A stretch of 54,301 nucleotides of DNA from Fimenecus sp045613585 (GCA_045613585.1 JAZLBG010000119.1:1-54301); one strand, 5' to 3'; positions 1 to 8,320 are shown, counted from the first letter of the stretch. A program made the numbers and translations. The notes: generated by a model not told the origin, from the sequence alone.

Positions 1-14
1 GCTTTTTGTTTGAT

Positions 15-197
15 GAATTTGAGTTTGTCGGGCTCTTTCAAATTCTTGTCTCCCCTGAAAGGGGAGATGTCACGAAGTGACAGAGGGGTTATACTCCCAA
101 CAAAACAAACCCCTCAGTCTCGCATTCGCTCGACAGCTCCCCTTTTAGGGGAGCCGAGAAAACGCATATAAAACAGTTCGACAACCTCCAATTTGTC
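15..197. repeat. Mosaic inverted-terminus element, copy A
   Basis: The left end AATTTGAGTTTGTCGGGCTC (16-35) is mirrored at the right by GACAACCTCCAATTTGTC (180-197). The interior holds two opposed hairpin modules: a CTCCCCTGAAAGGGGAG stem followed by a TGTCACGAAGTGACA stem, and later AGCTCCCCTTTTAGGGGAGC. No reading frame fills it. The same termini recur at 8059, 9470, 17464, 34892 and 54139 with different interiors. It resembles a small non-autonomous (MITE-like) element, but no target duplication is obvious. Confidence 0.75.
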
Positions 198-490
198 TAT
201 CTAACAAAAAAGCAACTTCAACTTATCAATTCTCAACATTTTGACCATTCCCCTGCCCAGATACTCAACATATAGTATTTGAGAAAAAATTAACAATCTT
301 AATCAACGTTTTATATAAATTTTGTTGAAAAAACTGTGCTTATTGAACATCAAGTTGAGTATTTAACAATCAGTTCACGATTTCGGCACTTTTACAAAAT
401 TTTCTTTTGACTTTTTGCACAAAACAAACAAAATAAATTTGGTTGTAATAGAAAAAATGCAAAAAAGTATGAAAAATTATTAATAAACTA
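198..490. other. AT-rich intergenic DNA, no gene seen
   Basis: Very AT-rich DNA with no plausible reading frame and ribosome binding site on either strand. The only structure noticed is the octamer ATACTCAA at 261-268 and its reverse complement TTGAGTAT at 355-362. The same TTGAGTAT occurs at the promoter of the 8353 gene. This is possibly upstream control DNA for the promoter at 491-519. Confidence 0.5.
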
Positions 491-519
491 TTGATATTTT
501 AAAAAAGTTGGTGTAAAAT
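491..519 (+). promoter_or_regulatory. Promoter ahead of the structured RNA
   Basis: TTGATA (491-496), a 17-base spacer and TAAAAT (514-519). The predicted start near 526 lies just before the first helix of the structured RNA, so the RNA should form the 5' end of the transcript. Confidence 0.7.
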
Positions 520-543
520 TGGTATAACCATAGGAATGGTGTA

Positions 544-810
544 ATGGGGCGTAGTGTCTTCTTTTTTAGAAAGTGCGCTCTACGCTTCGTTGCGATACAC
601 ATCCTAAGGTAATAAACTCGGGTGTGTATCATCAGTCTTCCGCCGTGCTTTTTTATGATTAATTAAGCGGAAGCGGTGGAAGCAAAGTCCGGGTAAATCA
701 GAGTTCTTTTGCCGACCTCTGCCGAATGTGACTTGAATTCACACGGCTAGGTCAGAGAGTGAAGCAATCGATGCTCTCTAAAACAAATCGCCTCTCCCGT
801 GGCGATAAAA
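544..810 (+). ncRNA. Strongly structured RNA (ncRNA or long leader), class not identified
   Basis: Six consecutive helices can be drawn by eye. H1 is GCGTAG 549-554 with CTACGC 580-585. H2 is an 11-pair stem, 594-604 with 620-630 (one wobble). H3 is CTTCCGCCG 637-645 with CGGTGGAAG 674-682. H4 is GACCT/GCCG/TGTGA 714-731 with TCACA/CGGC/AGGTC 739-753. H5 is AGAGAG 754-759 with CTCTCT 774-779. H6 is ATCGCC 787-792 with GGCGAT 801-806. A purine-rich junction, AGCAAAGTCCGGGTAAATC (681-699), looks like a conserved core. Its CGGG (690-693) could pair with CCCG in the H6 loop (796-799) as a pseudoknot. It has its own promoter and ends about 70 bases before the start codon at 882. It could be a stand-alone ncRNA (for example of the clostridial raiA type, which I cannot verify) or a regulatory leader of the surface gene. 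Confidence 0.7.
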
Positions 811-832
811 AAGTTATGGGGAACTATTTACC

Positions 833-873
833 TTGCATACATTGTATATAGTATGCAAAATTTAATAGGAGGA
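833..873 (+). promoter_or_regulatory. Inverted repeat and ribosome binding site ahead of the 1828-residue protein
   Basis: A perfect inverted repeat TTGCATAC (833-840) / GTATGCAA (851-858) flanks ATTGTATATA. It is either an operator or a small mRNA hairpin. AGGAGG (868-873) lies 8 bases before the ATG at 882 and fixes the start. Confidence 0.55.
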
Positions 874-881
874 AAAAAATT

Positions 882-3800
882 ATGAACAAAACTAAAAAAT
901 TGTTAAGCGTTCTTCTTGCAGTTATTATGGCTTTGTCATGCATGAGCGTTATGGCTTCTGCTGCTAAGGCAAACTACAAGACAGTTGATGAGCTTACAGC
1001 TCTTGACGCTTACTCACCTTACGGTCAAGTTACAAGACTTTCTCTTGAAGAACGTACATCAATCATCTTTGATGCTCTTGATGGTTTGCTTGCACCTATG
1101 TCAGCTCTTAACATGGGTACAGTTGTCGACGCGCTCGGTTTGAAAGTTACACTCAACTTGACATCAGTTGACAACATCTGTGCATCTTTTGACTCAGTTA
1201 GAGATACTTTCAAAAACGCACTTTTCTCTATTGCAAAAGCTATCGTTAACCTTGGTATTCTTGAAGACCTTAATGTTGACCCATGGCAGACAGGTATGAC
1301 TCGTGACGGTACAGCTCAGTTTACAATCCTTTCTGAAATTTTTGAGATTCTCAGTGCTCAGAGCGGTATTGTTTATGACGTTATTAGCACAGGTAACCTT
1401 GACCTCGGTATTATCGGCGGTGCACTTGGTGACATTTCTGCTGTAACAGACCTTATCGGTGATATCCCTGGTCTTATCAAGGGTATGGTTTGGGGTCTCT
1501 TCGAAAGATGGGATGACACTCTCACAGAAGTAAAAGCTTATGACACATCAGCAAAAGGTAATGGTGGTATTACATCAACTCTTAACACATTCGTTAAGAA
1601 CCTTTTCAACAACGATATGTCAATCACAACAATCAAATATGATGTTAATGGTAACATGACATCAGAACACACAAACTGGAAATCATTTGCTACAGGTACA
1701 GGCGCTCCTGCTACACCATCAGCAAATAGCCCAAGATGCTACTATCAGTTCACATCAACAACTCCTGGTTCTGTTATGACAGTTTACCACATTGTTGACG
1801 AAGCTGAAGCAAAGAATCTTGCTAAAACTCCAGACGAAGTAAATGGTAGCCCAGCAGCTTACACATACTTCAAAGAAAAGCAGACATTCGTTATGACTCA
1901 AGAAGTTGAAGGCAGCGATACATATGTATGGCGTGCAACAGACGAATGGGATAACCAGTGGTCACTCAAATGGTACAATGATGATTCACAGCTCCTTCCA
2001 GGATTTAGCGGTGACAGCATTGACCTCACAACTATGAGTGCTGGCGACCTTCTCTACACATTCATTCCTGTATTATTCAATGATATGGTTCCTGTTGTTG
2101 CTAACGGCTCACTCAAGAAGATTCTTGCTGAATTCTTCGGTGCTAAGTTCACATATGTTGGTGAAGTAGGCAGCGACGAAGTTAACGCTCTTCCAAACAG
2201 CACAAATGCATTCTTCACAGAAGAAGCAGGCGACTATATGTTTGAATGGTCAGACTATGCAATCATCGGTGGTACACACTACTGGAGATTTGAAGACCAA
2301 ATCTGGGTTGGTGACATTTCAAAGAAGAACAACTACTTTGACATCATCAACTGGGAATATGAAATCACAGCTGATTTCTTAACTCCATTTATCCCTGCAA
2401 ACGATGACAACGCAAGCAACAGACTTCTCCTTAACATCAACGATATCCTCGTTGCAATTGCTAACGAAGTAACAGTTGCAAGCGCAGCAACAGTTGATAC
2501 AATTTCTGGCTTCGAAGCAACATGGACTCGTCCAACATTCGCAGCTGGTAATGCAAACCTTGTTGCTAACCTTAAAGCAGCTGCACAGGCAGTTATCAGC
2601 CTTGCTCCACAGCACATCTTTGGTTCAGACTATGCAACAAACGAAAGATGCTACTACGACCTTCTCGTAGCAGAAGATAACGATACAGTTCTTACAGGTA
2701 TTGCTGCAATGCTCGTTGACCTTATTATGCCTTCAATGTCACTTCCAGGCAAGTCAGACATTCTTGCATCAGGCGCAAAAGTTGGTGCAATTCTTGCAGC
2801 AGTTATTCGCGAATTTGCAGCATATCTTATCCCAGAATACAACTTTGACGCTCTTATCTACACAGATTTCGGCGCAACAGATGGCGTTAAGAACTTTGTA
2901 ACAGGCAAAGACAGCAGATACTGGCTTGACGTTTGCCTTACAATGGGTCTCAATGCTGGTTTCGAATACCTTCGTGCATTCGCAGATATGGGTGAAGGTA
3001 CAACAGAATGGAACAACTTCGTAGCTTACTCAGGTTACGCTGTTGACGGTAAGACATATGCAGCAGACACAACTCAGGCAGCTCTTGTAGCTGAATGGAA
3101 AGGCATGCTCGACTATATCGTTGACTGGGCTCTTGAAAAAGACTATGAATGGACATGGAAGATTGAAAACCTTGTTGAAACAGTTGACGCTAACGGCAAC
3201 GCATTCACAATTGACCTTGGTTCATACCAAGACCCATTTGTGAAGATTGACGGTATTCTCTTCGGTCTCATTCCATTTGACGAAATCCTTACAATCACAA
3301 CAACAACTGATTATCCAACAAGAGTAGAAAAATTCCTTCTCTATGACCTTATCCTTGGTATCGTAGACCTTCGTTGGGATGCTCTTATTAATACAGTTAC
3401 ACTTAATGGTACTAACCAGTACTTCAGAACAGCTAATGTTCTTGACCAGCTTGCAAAACTTCTTAAGAACATTGTAAATGGTATTTTTGATAAAGTTGGC
3501 GGCGGTTCATATGCACTTATTCCAAGCTCTATCAATACATTTGACGAACTTGCTAACCAGGGTAACATTGCTACATTAGCAAGAGACCTCGTTGCTGTTC
3601 TTTACACAGCAGTTATTACAAATGGTCTTGCTGCAACAGGCTTGCCATTCCTTAACTTCCTTCTTGGTTGGAAGACAGACCCACAGAAGATTGCTGACCC
3701 ACAAATCTGGACAGAGTTCCGTGATAACAACGACTATGCATTCCAGTGGGTAGACAATGGTGTATATCCAACTATCGAATCTGACTACACTAAGATTAAG

Positions 3801-6368
3801 ATTCTTAACAACTCAGCAGGTATGCTTGAAACTCACAGAAATTCTTCTGTAACAGACCATGCATACGACATTCAGATTAAGTCAGTTACATCTGATGCAA
3901 CAACAAACTCACTTACATTCAGCTATGGTGATGGTCACATTTCTCCATACGAAACACTTGAAGTTAAGATTGGTGGTACATACAACGGCGAAGAAGCTAC
4001 AACTATCACAATTGGTTACGACTATGTTGGTAAAGATGGTTCAGCTATCGGCGGTACACAGTATACATCACTTACAATCCTCTTCTCTAACCAGTACGAA
4101 GACGCTAACGTTGACGGACGTTGGTCAGGAGACGATGATGACGATTACACAGGTACTAACCAGTATAAGAAGTTCGTGTTTACAGAAGACCTTTACACAT
4201 CTGTTACAACATACGAACCAACAATCTTCTATGTAAAACCATCAGTTAACCTTGGTGCTACATCTAAGTCATTCACACAGATTTGTGCTAATGGTGAAGT
4301 ACAAGACTGTAATGGTAACATTACAACAGCTGGTGACGTTATGGCAGGTCAGTCAACAAACTACTTCGAATGGATTCGTGATAAGGCTGAAGCAGGTTGG
4401 GAAGACAGCATTTCAGACGGTAACCCAGCATCTGGTCGTCTTTACAAGGCTAAATCTGGCGTAACTGCTGAAACAGAATTCCCATACGGTGACTACGATA
4501 TGGGTAACATCGCTGTTCAGTACGGCGGTACAATCGTATTTGAAGTTAACTTCATCTACTATAATGACTATGATATCGCTGATATCTACAACGAAAACAA
4601 GAACAATGGTTACCATGCTAACCAGGGTGTTGCAGCTGACCTCTACAACGAGTATAACGAAGCTTGGAAGACAATCGTTTATGATGCAACATATCCAATG
4701 ATGACAGCTATGAATGGTAACTCAGCAACAGCTTACGTTACAACAATTCAGCCAAACATTCCAGCAGCTATCGAAAGATTCGAAGCAGCTAAAGAAGCTT
4801 ATGAAACAGCTCTTGCAGAAGCTCAGGCATCTGCATCAGGTGCAGCTCTTCCAAGCTACATCACAGCTCTTCAGGCAGAAATCGACAACGATTTCATGAA
4901 CGGTAAAGAAATCAACTTCCAGGACTATGAGTTCTATGAATACTTCAACTACAACGATGTTAAGGTTGCAGCTGAAAATCTCTATCGCTCATACCTTGCT
5001 CCAAAAGTAATGGATAGATATTACATCATGGGCTCAGGTATCACTGAAGCTGAACTTGACCTTGTTATCGGCGCTGAAGGCAACAAAGCAATCAGTGAAG
5101 CAATCAAGGCTACAAGACTTGAAAACAGTGAAGATGCAATCAATGCATCTATCGAAGCAAAAGACGCATGGAAGATGCCAGTTACAACAAGACTTATTGC
5201 TGATGACTTCACATCACGTCTTGCATACTACAAGCAGTTCCTTAACGATGCTAACAGAGAAGATGCTGACCATCTCAAGTTCCTTGAGAAAGAAATCGCA
5301 TTCGTTGAAGCACAGGGTCTCGTTGCTGAAGATTATGAAGCAGTAACATGGGGCAGATATGCTACAGCTCTTGAAGAAGCTAAGAAAGTAGCAGCTGGCA
5401 CAGACGAATTCTCATCATTCAACTCAAGAATTTATGATGTTAAGTACAACCTCATGGTTGCTTACAAACAGCTCCTTAAGAACGATGATTCTCTCATCCA
5501 GGCTGGCGGTACAGCAGAACTTCTTAAGACAATCGCTAAAGCAGAAGCTATCTTCGCTATGAACTTCGACGAAATCGAACTTTCAGAAGCTGGTTTAGCT
5601 CTTGCTGAAGACCCAGCAGAAGCAAAGGTAATCGCTCTTGGTCACCTCCTTCAGGGTCTTGGTTACAACTACCAGGCTATGTACTCATCAAATGATATTG
5701 AAGTACAGAATGGTACAAAGAACGCAGGCGACCTCAAGTTTAACGACGATGGTTCAGCTATGATGTTCGACCTCTATGCAGATTCAGCTCTTGAATATGC
5801 AAACAATGACCGTCCAAACAAACAGGGCAACCAGGCTAAAGTTGATGCTGCTAACGATAACCTCGCAGCTTGCATCGCATACTTTGCAGCTGAAGAAGTT
5901 GCTCCAGAATTTGGTGCAGTTGATGGCAACACAGGTTCATTCGGTGATGTTGTAGTTGACGAAGAAACAGGCTTCACAACAGGTTACCTCTTCGGTGTTA
6001 CAGCTGGTGAAGCTGCAGAAAATTACTTTGCACTCGTTGACGAAACAGCTGGTACAGTTGAATGGACAATGGGTACAGCATCTAATGTAAACGGTACTGG
6101 TGCAGTTGCAGTAGTTAAGGATACAAAGGATAATGTAGTTGCTGAATACACACTTGTTATCTTCGGTGACGTAAACGGTGACGCTGCTATCACAGCTACA
6201 GACAAAGCTGTAGTTTCTAACGCAGCTCTTGGTGGTACAATCGATGGCGATGCTAATAACATGGCTGCAGACGTAAATGGTGATACATCTATCACAGCTA
6301 CTGACTCAGCTACTGTTTCTAACGCAGCTCTTGGTGGTACAATCACAATTAACCCATACGTTGGTTAA
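882..6368 (+). CDS. Very large exported protein with C-terminal dockerin-like module
   Basis: 1828 residues. Residues 1-27 are a signal peptide (Lys-rich n-region, hydrophobic core, cleavage after ASA). I recognise no catalytic domain in residues 30-1280. Residues about 1284-1336 and 1466-1536 are helical and Ala/Glu-rich, resembling the FIVAR type of surface spacer. Residues about 1700-1761 form a small beta-rich module ending YTLVIF. Residues 1762-1828 hold two dockerin-like calcium loops, DVNGDAAITATD and DVNGDTSITATD, each followed by SNAALGG. The calcium ligands D1, N3, D5 and D12 are present, but the usual Gly at position 6 is Ala or Thr. Base usage is very uniform and codon choice looks selected for high expression. 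It follows the structured RNA and precedes another exported protein with an almost identical signal peptide. Probably a surface or extracellular structural protein docked through its C-terminus; substrate unknown. Confidence 0.85.
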   Translation: MNKTKKLLSVLLAVIMALSCMSVMASAAKANYKTVDELTALDAYSPYGQVTRLSLEERTSIIFDALDGLLAPMSALNMGTVVDALGLKVTLNLTSVDNICASFDSVRDTFKNALFSIAKAIVNLGILEDLNVDPWQTGMTRDGTAQFTILSEIFEILSAQSGIVYDVISTGNLDLGIIGGALGDISAVTDLIGDIPGLIKGMVWGLFERWDDTLTEVKAYDTSAKGNGGITSTLNTFVKNLFNNDMSITTIKYDVNGNMTSEHTNWKSFATGTGAPATPSANSPRCYYQFTSTTPGSVMTVYHIVDEAEAKNLAKTPDEVNGSPAAYTYFKEKQTFVMTQEVEGSDTYVWRATDEWDNQWSLKWYNDDSQLLPGFSGDSIDLTTMSAGDLLYTFIPVLFNDMVPVVANGSLKKILAEFFGAKFTYVGEVGSDEVNALPNSTNAFFTEEAGDYMFEWSDYAIIGGTHYWRFEDQIWVGDISKKNNYFDIINWEYEITADFLTPFIPANDDNASNRLLLNINDILVAIANEVTVASAATVDTISGFEATWTRPTFAAGNANLVANLKAAAQAVISLAPQHIFGSDYATNERCYYDLLVAEDNDTVLTGIAAMLVDLIMPSMSLPGKSDILASGAKVGAILAAVIREFAAYLIPEYNFDALIYTDFGATDGVKNFVTGKDSRYWLDVCLTMGLNAGFEYLRAFADMGEGTTEWNNFVAYSGYAVDGKTYAADTTQAALVAEWKGMLDYIVDWALEKDYEWTWKIENLVETVDANGNAFTIDLGSYQDPFVKIDGILFGLIPFDEILTITTTTDYPTRVEKFLLYDLILGIVDLRWDALINTVTLNGTNQYFRTANVLDQLAKLLKNIVNGIFDKVGGGSYALIPSSINTFDELANQGNIATLARDLVAVLYTAVITNGLAATGLPFLNFLLGWKTDPQKIADPQIWTEFRDNNDYAFQWVDNGVYPTIESDYTKIKILNNSAGMLETHRNSSVTDHAYDIQIKSVTSDATTNSLTFSYGDGHISPYETLEVKIGGTYNGEEATTITIGYDYVGKDGSAIGGTQYTSLTILFSNQYEDANVDGRWSGDDDDDYTGTNQYKKFVFTEDLYTSVTTYEPTIFYVKPSVNLGATSKSFTQICANGEVQDCNGNITTAGDVMAGQSTNYFEWIRDKAEAGWEDSISDGNPASGRLYKAKSGVTAETEFPYGDYDMGNIAVQYGGTIVFEVNFIYYNDYDIADIYNENKNNGYHANQGVAADLYNEYNEAWKTIVYDATYPMMTAMNGNSATAYVTTIQPNIPAAIERFEAAKEAYETALAEAQASASGAALPSYITALQAEIDNDFMNGKEINFQDYEFYEYFNYNDVKVAAENLYRSYLAPKVMDRYYIMGSGITEAELDLVIGAEGNKAISEAIKATRLENSEDAINASIEAKDAWKMPVTTRLIADDFTSRLAYYKQFLNDANREDADHLKFLEKEIAFVEAQGLVAEDYEAVTWGRYATALEEAKKVAAGTDEFSSFNSRIYDVKYNLMVAYKQLLKNDDSLIQAGGTAELLKTIAKAEAIFAMNFDEIELSEAGLALAEDPAEAKVIALGHLLQGLGYNYQAMYSSNDIEVQNGTKNAGDLKFNDDGSAMMFDLYADSALEYANNDRPNKQGNQAKVDAANDNLAACIAYFAAEEVAPEFGAVDGNTGSFGDVVVDEETGFTTGYLFGVTAGEAAENYFALVDETAGTVEWTMGTASNVNGTGAVAVVKDTKDNVVAEYTLVIFGDVNGDAAITATDKAVVSNAALGGTIDGDANNMAADVNGDTSITATDSATVSNAALGGTITINPYVG

Positions 6369-6381
6369 TTAAACAATTTAA

Positions 6382-6407
6382 GAGTTAGCGTGGCAACACG
6401 CTAACTC
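6382..6407 (+). promoter_or_regulatory. Perfect 11-pair hairpin between two exported-protein genes
   Basis: GAGTTAGCGTG, a GCAA tetraloop, then CACGCTAACTC. No U-run follows (GTTATGT), so it is not a typical intrinsic terminator. It may be an mRNA stability or processing element that sets the relative output of the 882 and 6459 genes. Confidence 0.6.
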
Positions 6408-6458
6408 GTTATGTACGAATATAAGAATTGATAATTTTTTATTGGAGGAAAAACAATA

Positions 6459-7784
6459 ATGAGAAATTCAAAGAAATTATTGAGCCTTTTCCTTGCTGTA
6501 GTAATGGTACTTTCAGTATTCACTGTTATGGCTTCTGCTTATACAAGAGTAGAAACAGAAGGTACAGTTGATATTGATGTTAAGTACACAGTTGAAAAAG
6601 TTGGCACAGTTCCAGAAACAGAAGCTGGTTCAGCTGAATGGTCTGCTGATAACATCTATGCAGTAACTGTTTGGATGAAATCTGCAAAACCTGTTGACAT
6701 CTTTACAGTTCCATTCCACTACAACAAGTCTCTCTTTGCACCAATCACTCTTTCTGATGGTGAATGCACATATCCTTATGGTGCTGGTCTTGACCAGGAT
6801 ACATACTATTCAGATATGGGCGAAGGTGCGGTTTATGCATACTCACTTGGTGACTACATGAACAACACAGGTATGTACAAAGCTAATGGTACAACAGCTA
6901 CAACAAAGGCTCTTGCAAAATGTATTGGTCTTGGTAATGCTAACTCAGAAGGCGTTACAGTTAAAACTGAACTTGTTTCTCCTGACCACCCACTTTACAA
7001 CAAATGGGGTGCAGGTCTTCCAGCAGATACAGGTGTAGTTTATGCTAACATTGACGTTGCTACAAAGACAAAGACAGCATATCTTAATACACTTGAAGGT
7101 ATTGCAACATATACTGATTGGGTGAATATGTTCACACTCTACTTTGAAGCAATTGCTGGTGATGTAACTGGCGCTGAATTCGGTGTTTATACAGATGATT
7201 GTTTCACAGTTGACGGTAACTATGACTCAACAGGTAGCACTTACTATGCAGGTGCTACATCATATGCAGCTGCAGTTCCAACAATGAACGTTACTGCTAA
7301 TGCAGTTGTTGAAGCAGCAGCAGAACCATCACCAGTATTTGCTAAATCTTCACAGATGAGATTTAACAACGGTGTAGAAGGCGATGCAAACTTCTCATTC
7401 GACGCAAGAACTCGTGCAGCTATGACAGCTGATGACTTCGCAGCAATCTGCGGTGACGATGCAGCTGCTAAAGACGCTATCGAAGCAGTAGGTTTCGTTT
7501 ATGCTGACAGCTCAGTAGGTCTTACACTTGAAAACGCTAAAGCAGCGGTTGCTGGCACAGCAGTTGATGGTGCAGTTGTAGTTGAAGTTAATCACATCCA
7601 GAAGAGCGGTTCAGAATACATCTGGACTTGCCTCCTTACAGATGCAGATTACGACGCTGCAGTAGACGCAGTAGGTTACATCACAGTTGGTGGTACAACA
7701 TACTTCTTCGACGCAGTTAGCTCTACAGATTTCGGCGATTTGTATGACACAACTTATCCAAAATATTTAGCTTCATTAAGCTAA
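6459..7784 (+). CDS. Exported protein with cohesin-like domain
   Basis: 441 residues. The signal peptide (1-27, cleavage after MASA) is almost the same as that of the preceding gene, which suggests a common export route or duplication. Residues about 40-270 have the alternating beta pattern of a cohesin-like fold: a strand with AVTVWMKSAKPVDIFTVPFHY near 65-85 and a closing strand TLYFEAIAGDVTGAEFGVYT near 225-245. Residues about 300-441 form a second domain, with GFVYADSSVGLTLENAK, a Trp-containing strand and a C-terminal DLYDTTYPKYL; similar tails occur in clostridial surface proteins. There is no dockerin and no sorting signal. GGAGG lies 8 to 12 bases before the ATG. The cohesin call is by pattern only. 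The other possibility is a generic carbohydrate-binding beta-sandwich. Confidence 0.7.
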   Translation: MRNSKKLLSLFLAVVMVLSVFTVMASAYTRVETEGTVDIDVKYTVEKVGTVPETEAGSAEWSADNIYAVTVWMKSAKPVDIFTVPFHYNKSLFAPITLSDGECTYPYGAGLDQDTYYSDMGEGAVYAYSLGDYMNNTGMYKANGTTATTKALAKCIGLGNANSEGVTVKTELVSPDHPLYNKWGAGLPADTGVVYANIDVATKTKTAYLNTLEGIATYTDWVNMFTLYFEAIAGDVTGAEFGVYTDDCFTVDGNYDSTGSTYYAGATSYAAAVPTMNVTANAVVEAAAEPSPVFAKSSQMRFNNGVEGDANFSFDARTRAAMTADDFAAICGDDAAAKDAIEAVGFVYADSSVGLTLENAKAAVAGTAVDGAVVVEVNHIQKSGSEYIWTCLLTDADYDAAVDAVGYITVGGTTYFFDAVSSTDFGDLYDTTYPKYLASLS

Positions 7785-7844
7785 TTCAAATTGGTTATAT
7801 AATATTGTTAAACATACAAAACGAATTGAAAGGAGCATATAAAA

Positions 7845-7955
7845 ATGCGTGAATATATGACACCAGATTTCGACGTAACAGTTTACGAAATCGAAGATGT
7901 AATTACACTCTCCATTAATGAAAATGACTCTGATGGAGGTCAGTGGTGGGAATAA
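7845..7955 (+). CDS. 36-residue peptide gene, possible peptide signal or RiPP-type precursor
   Basis: A short frame with a textbook ribosome binding site (AAAGGAG at 7829-7835, 9 bases before ATG) and a strong terminator 35 bases after its stop. The peptide begins MREYMTPDFDVTVYEIEDVI and ends SDGGQWWE. It is acidic, has no Cys and has no hydrophobic signal sequence. The N-terminal pattern (K/R-x-Y-x-x-P-x-x-x-V-x-x-x-E-x-E-D-V-I) resembles short unannotated peptides that I associate with gut Firmicutes. The split between a conserved leader-like half and a Gly/Trp-rich tail resembles a precursor peptide, but no modifying enzyme or transporter is next to it. It is the last gene of the transcript from 6459. 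Function unknown. Confidence 0.65.
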   Translation: MREYMTPDFDVTVYEIEDVITLSINENDSDGGQWWE

Positions 7956-7989
7956 TAAACCACACACTGTAAAAAAACAAATAATTTTT

Positions 7990-8018
7990 CCCCGAGGGCA
8001 CTCCCCTCGGGTTTTTTG
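7990..8018 (+). terminator. Rho-independent terminator of the surface-protein operon
   Basis: CCCGAGGG (7991-7998), a 5-base loop, CCCTCGGG (8004-8011), then TTTTTT. It closes the transcript that carries 6459-7955. Confidence 0.92.
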
Positions 8019-8058
8019 CGTTATTAGACTAATATTTTTGTTGTGTAACACTATTTAA

Positions 8059-8264
8059 CAAATTTGAGTTTGTCGGGCTCATTGAATGGTGTTGTTTTGC
8101 CTCCCTCTGACGAGGGAGGTGGCAACGCGTTAGCGTTGACGGAGGGAGAGATAGGCTCTAATAGGCGGTTTTGACTACCCCTCAGTCAACTTCGTTGACA
8201 GCTCCCCTGACAAGGGGAGCTGAGAAAACGCATACAAAACAGTTAGACAAACTCTAATTTGTCT
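8059..8264. repeat. Mosaic inverted-terminus element, copy B
   Basis: The left terminus AATTTGAGTTTGTCGGGCTC (8061-8080) faces GACAAACTCTAATTTGTCT at the right (8246-8264). The interior contains CCTCCCTCTGACGAGGGAGG, a CAACGCGTTAGCGTTG stem and AGCTCCCCTGACAAGGGGAGCT. It lies between the terminator at 7990 and the promoter at 8292. Its last third matches copies A and C closely. Confidence 0.78.
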
Positions 8265-8275
8265 AATCATATACT

Positions 8276-8320
8276 ATACTCTAATTGAGTATTGACGAAA
8301 AAAGCATAAAATGTTAGAAT
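8276..8320 (+). promoter_or_regulatory. Promoter with overlapping inverted repeat, 351-residue cohesin/dockerin gene
   Basis: TTGACG (8292-8297), 17 bases, TAGAAT (8315-8320), preceded by TG at -15 (extended -10). An inverted repeat ATACTC (8276-8281) / GAGTAT (8287-8292) touches the -35 box, where a repressor or activator could bind. The promoter excludes translation from the upstream ATG at 8311, which lies within it. Confidence 0.75.

Noticed and set aside
676..700. RNase P RNA, suggested by AAAGTCCGGG
   Set aside because: Only this short core-like string matches; the ACAGARA element, the paired 3' region and the expected length are absent.
661..760. Cyclic-di-GMP-I riboswitch, suggested by GCAAAG followed by CGGG
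   Set aside because: The first-half AGGGCAAACC-type element and the GGTAGG/GGGTTACC second-half receptor are missing, and the surrounding helices do not match that architecture.
6023..6346. Minus-strand 107-residue frame opposite the dockerin (and a similar one at 9072-9392)
   Set aside because: The two frames resemble each other only because they are the antisense of the same dockerin DNA; neither has a ribosome binding site.
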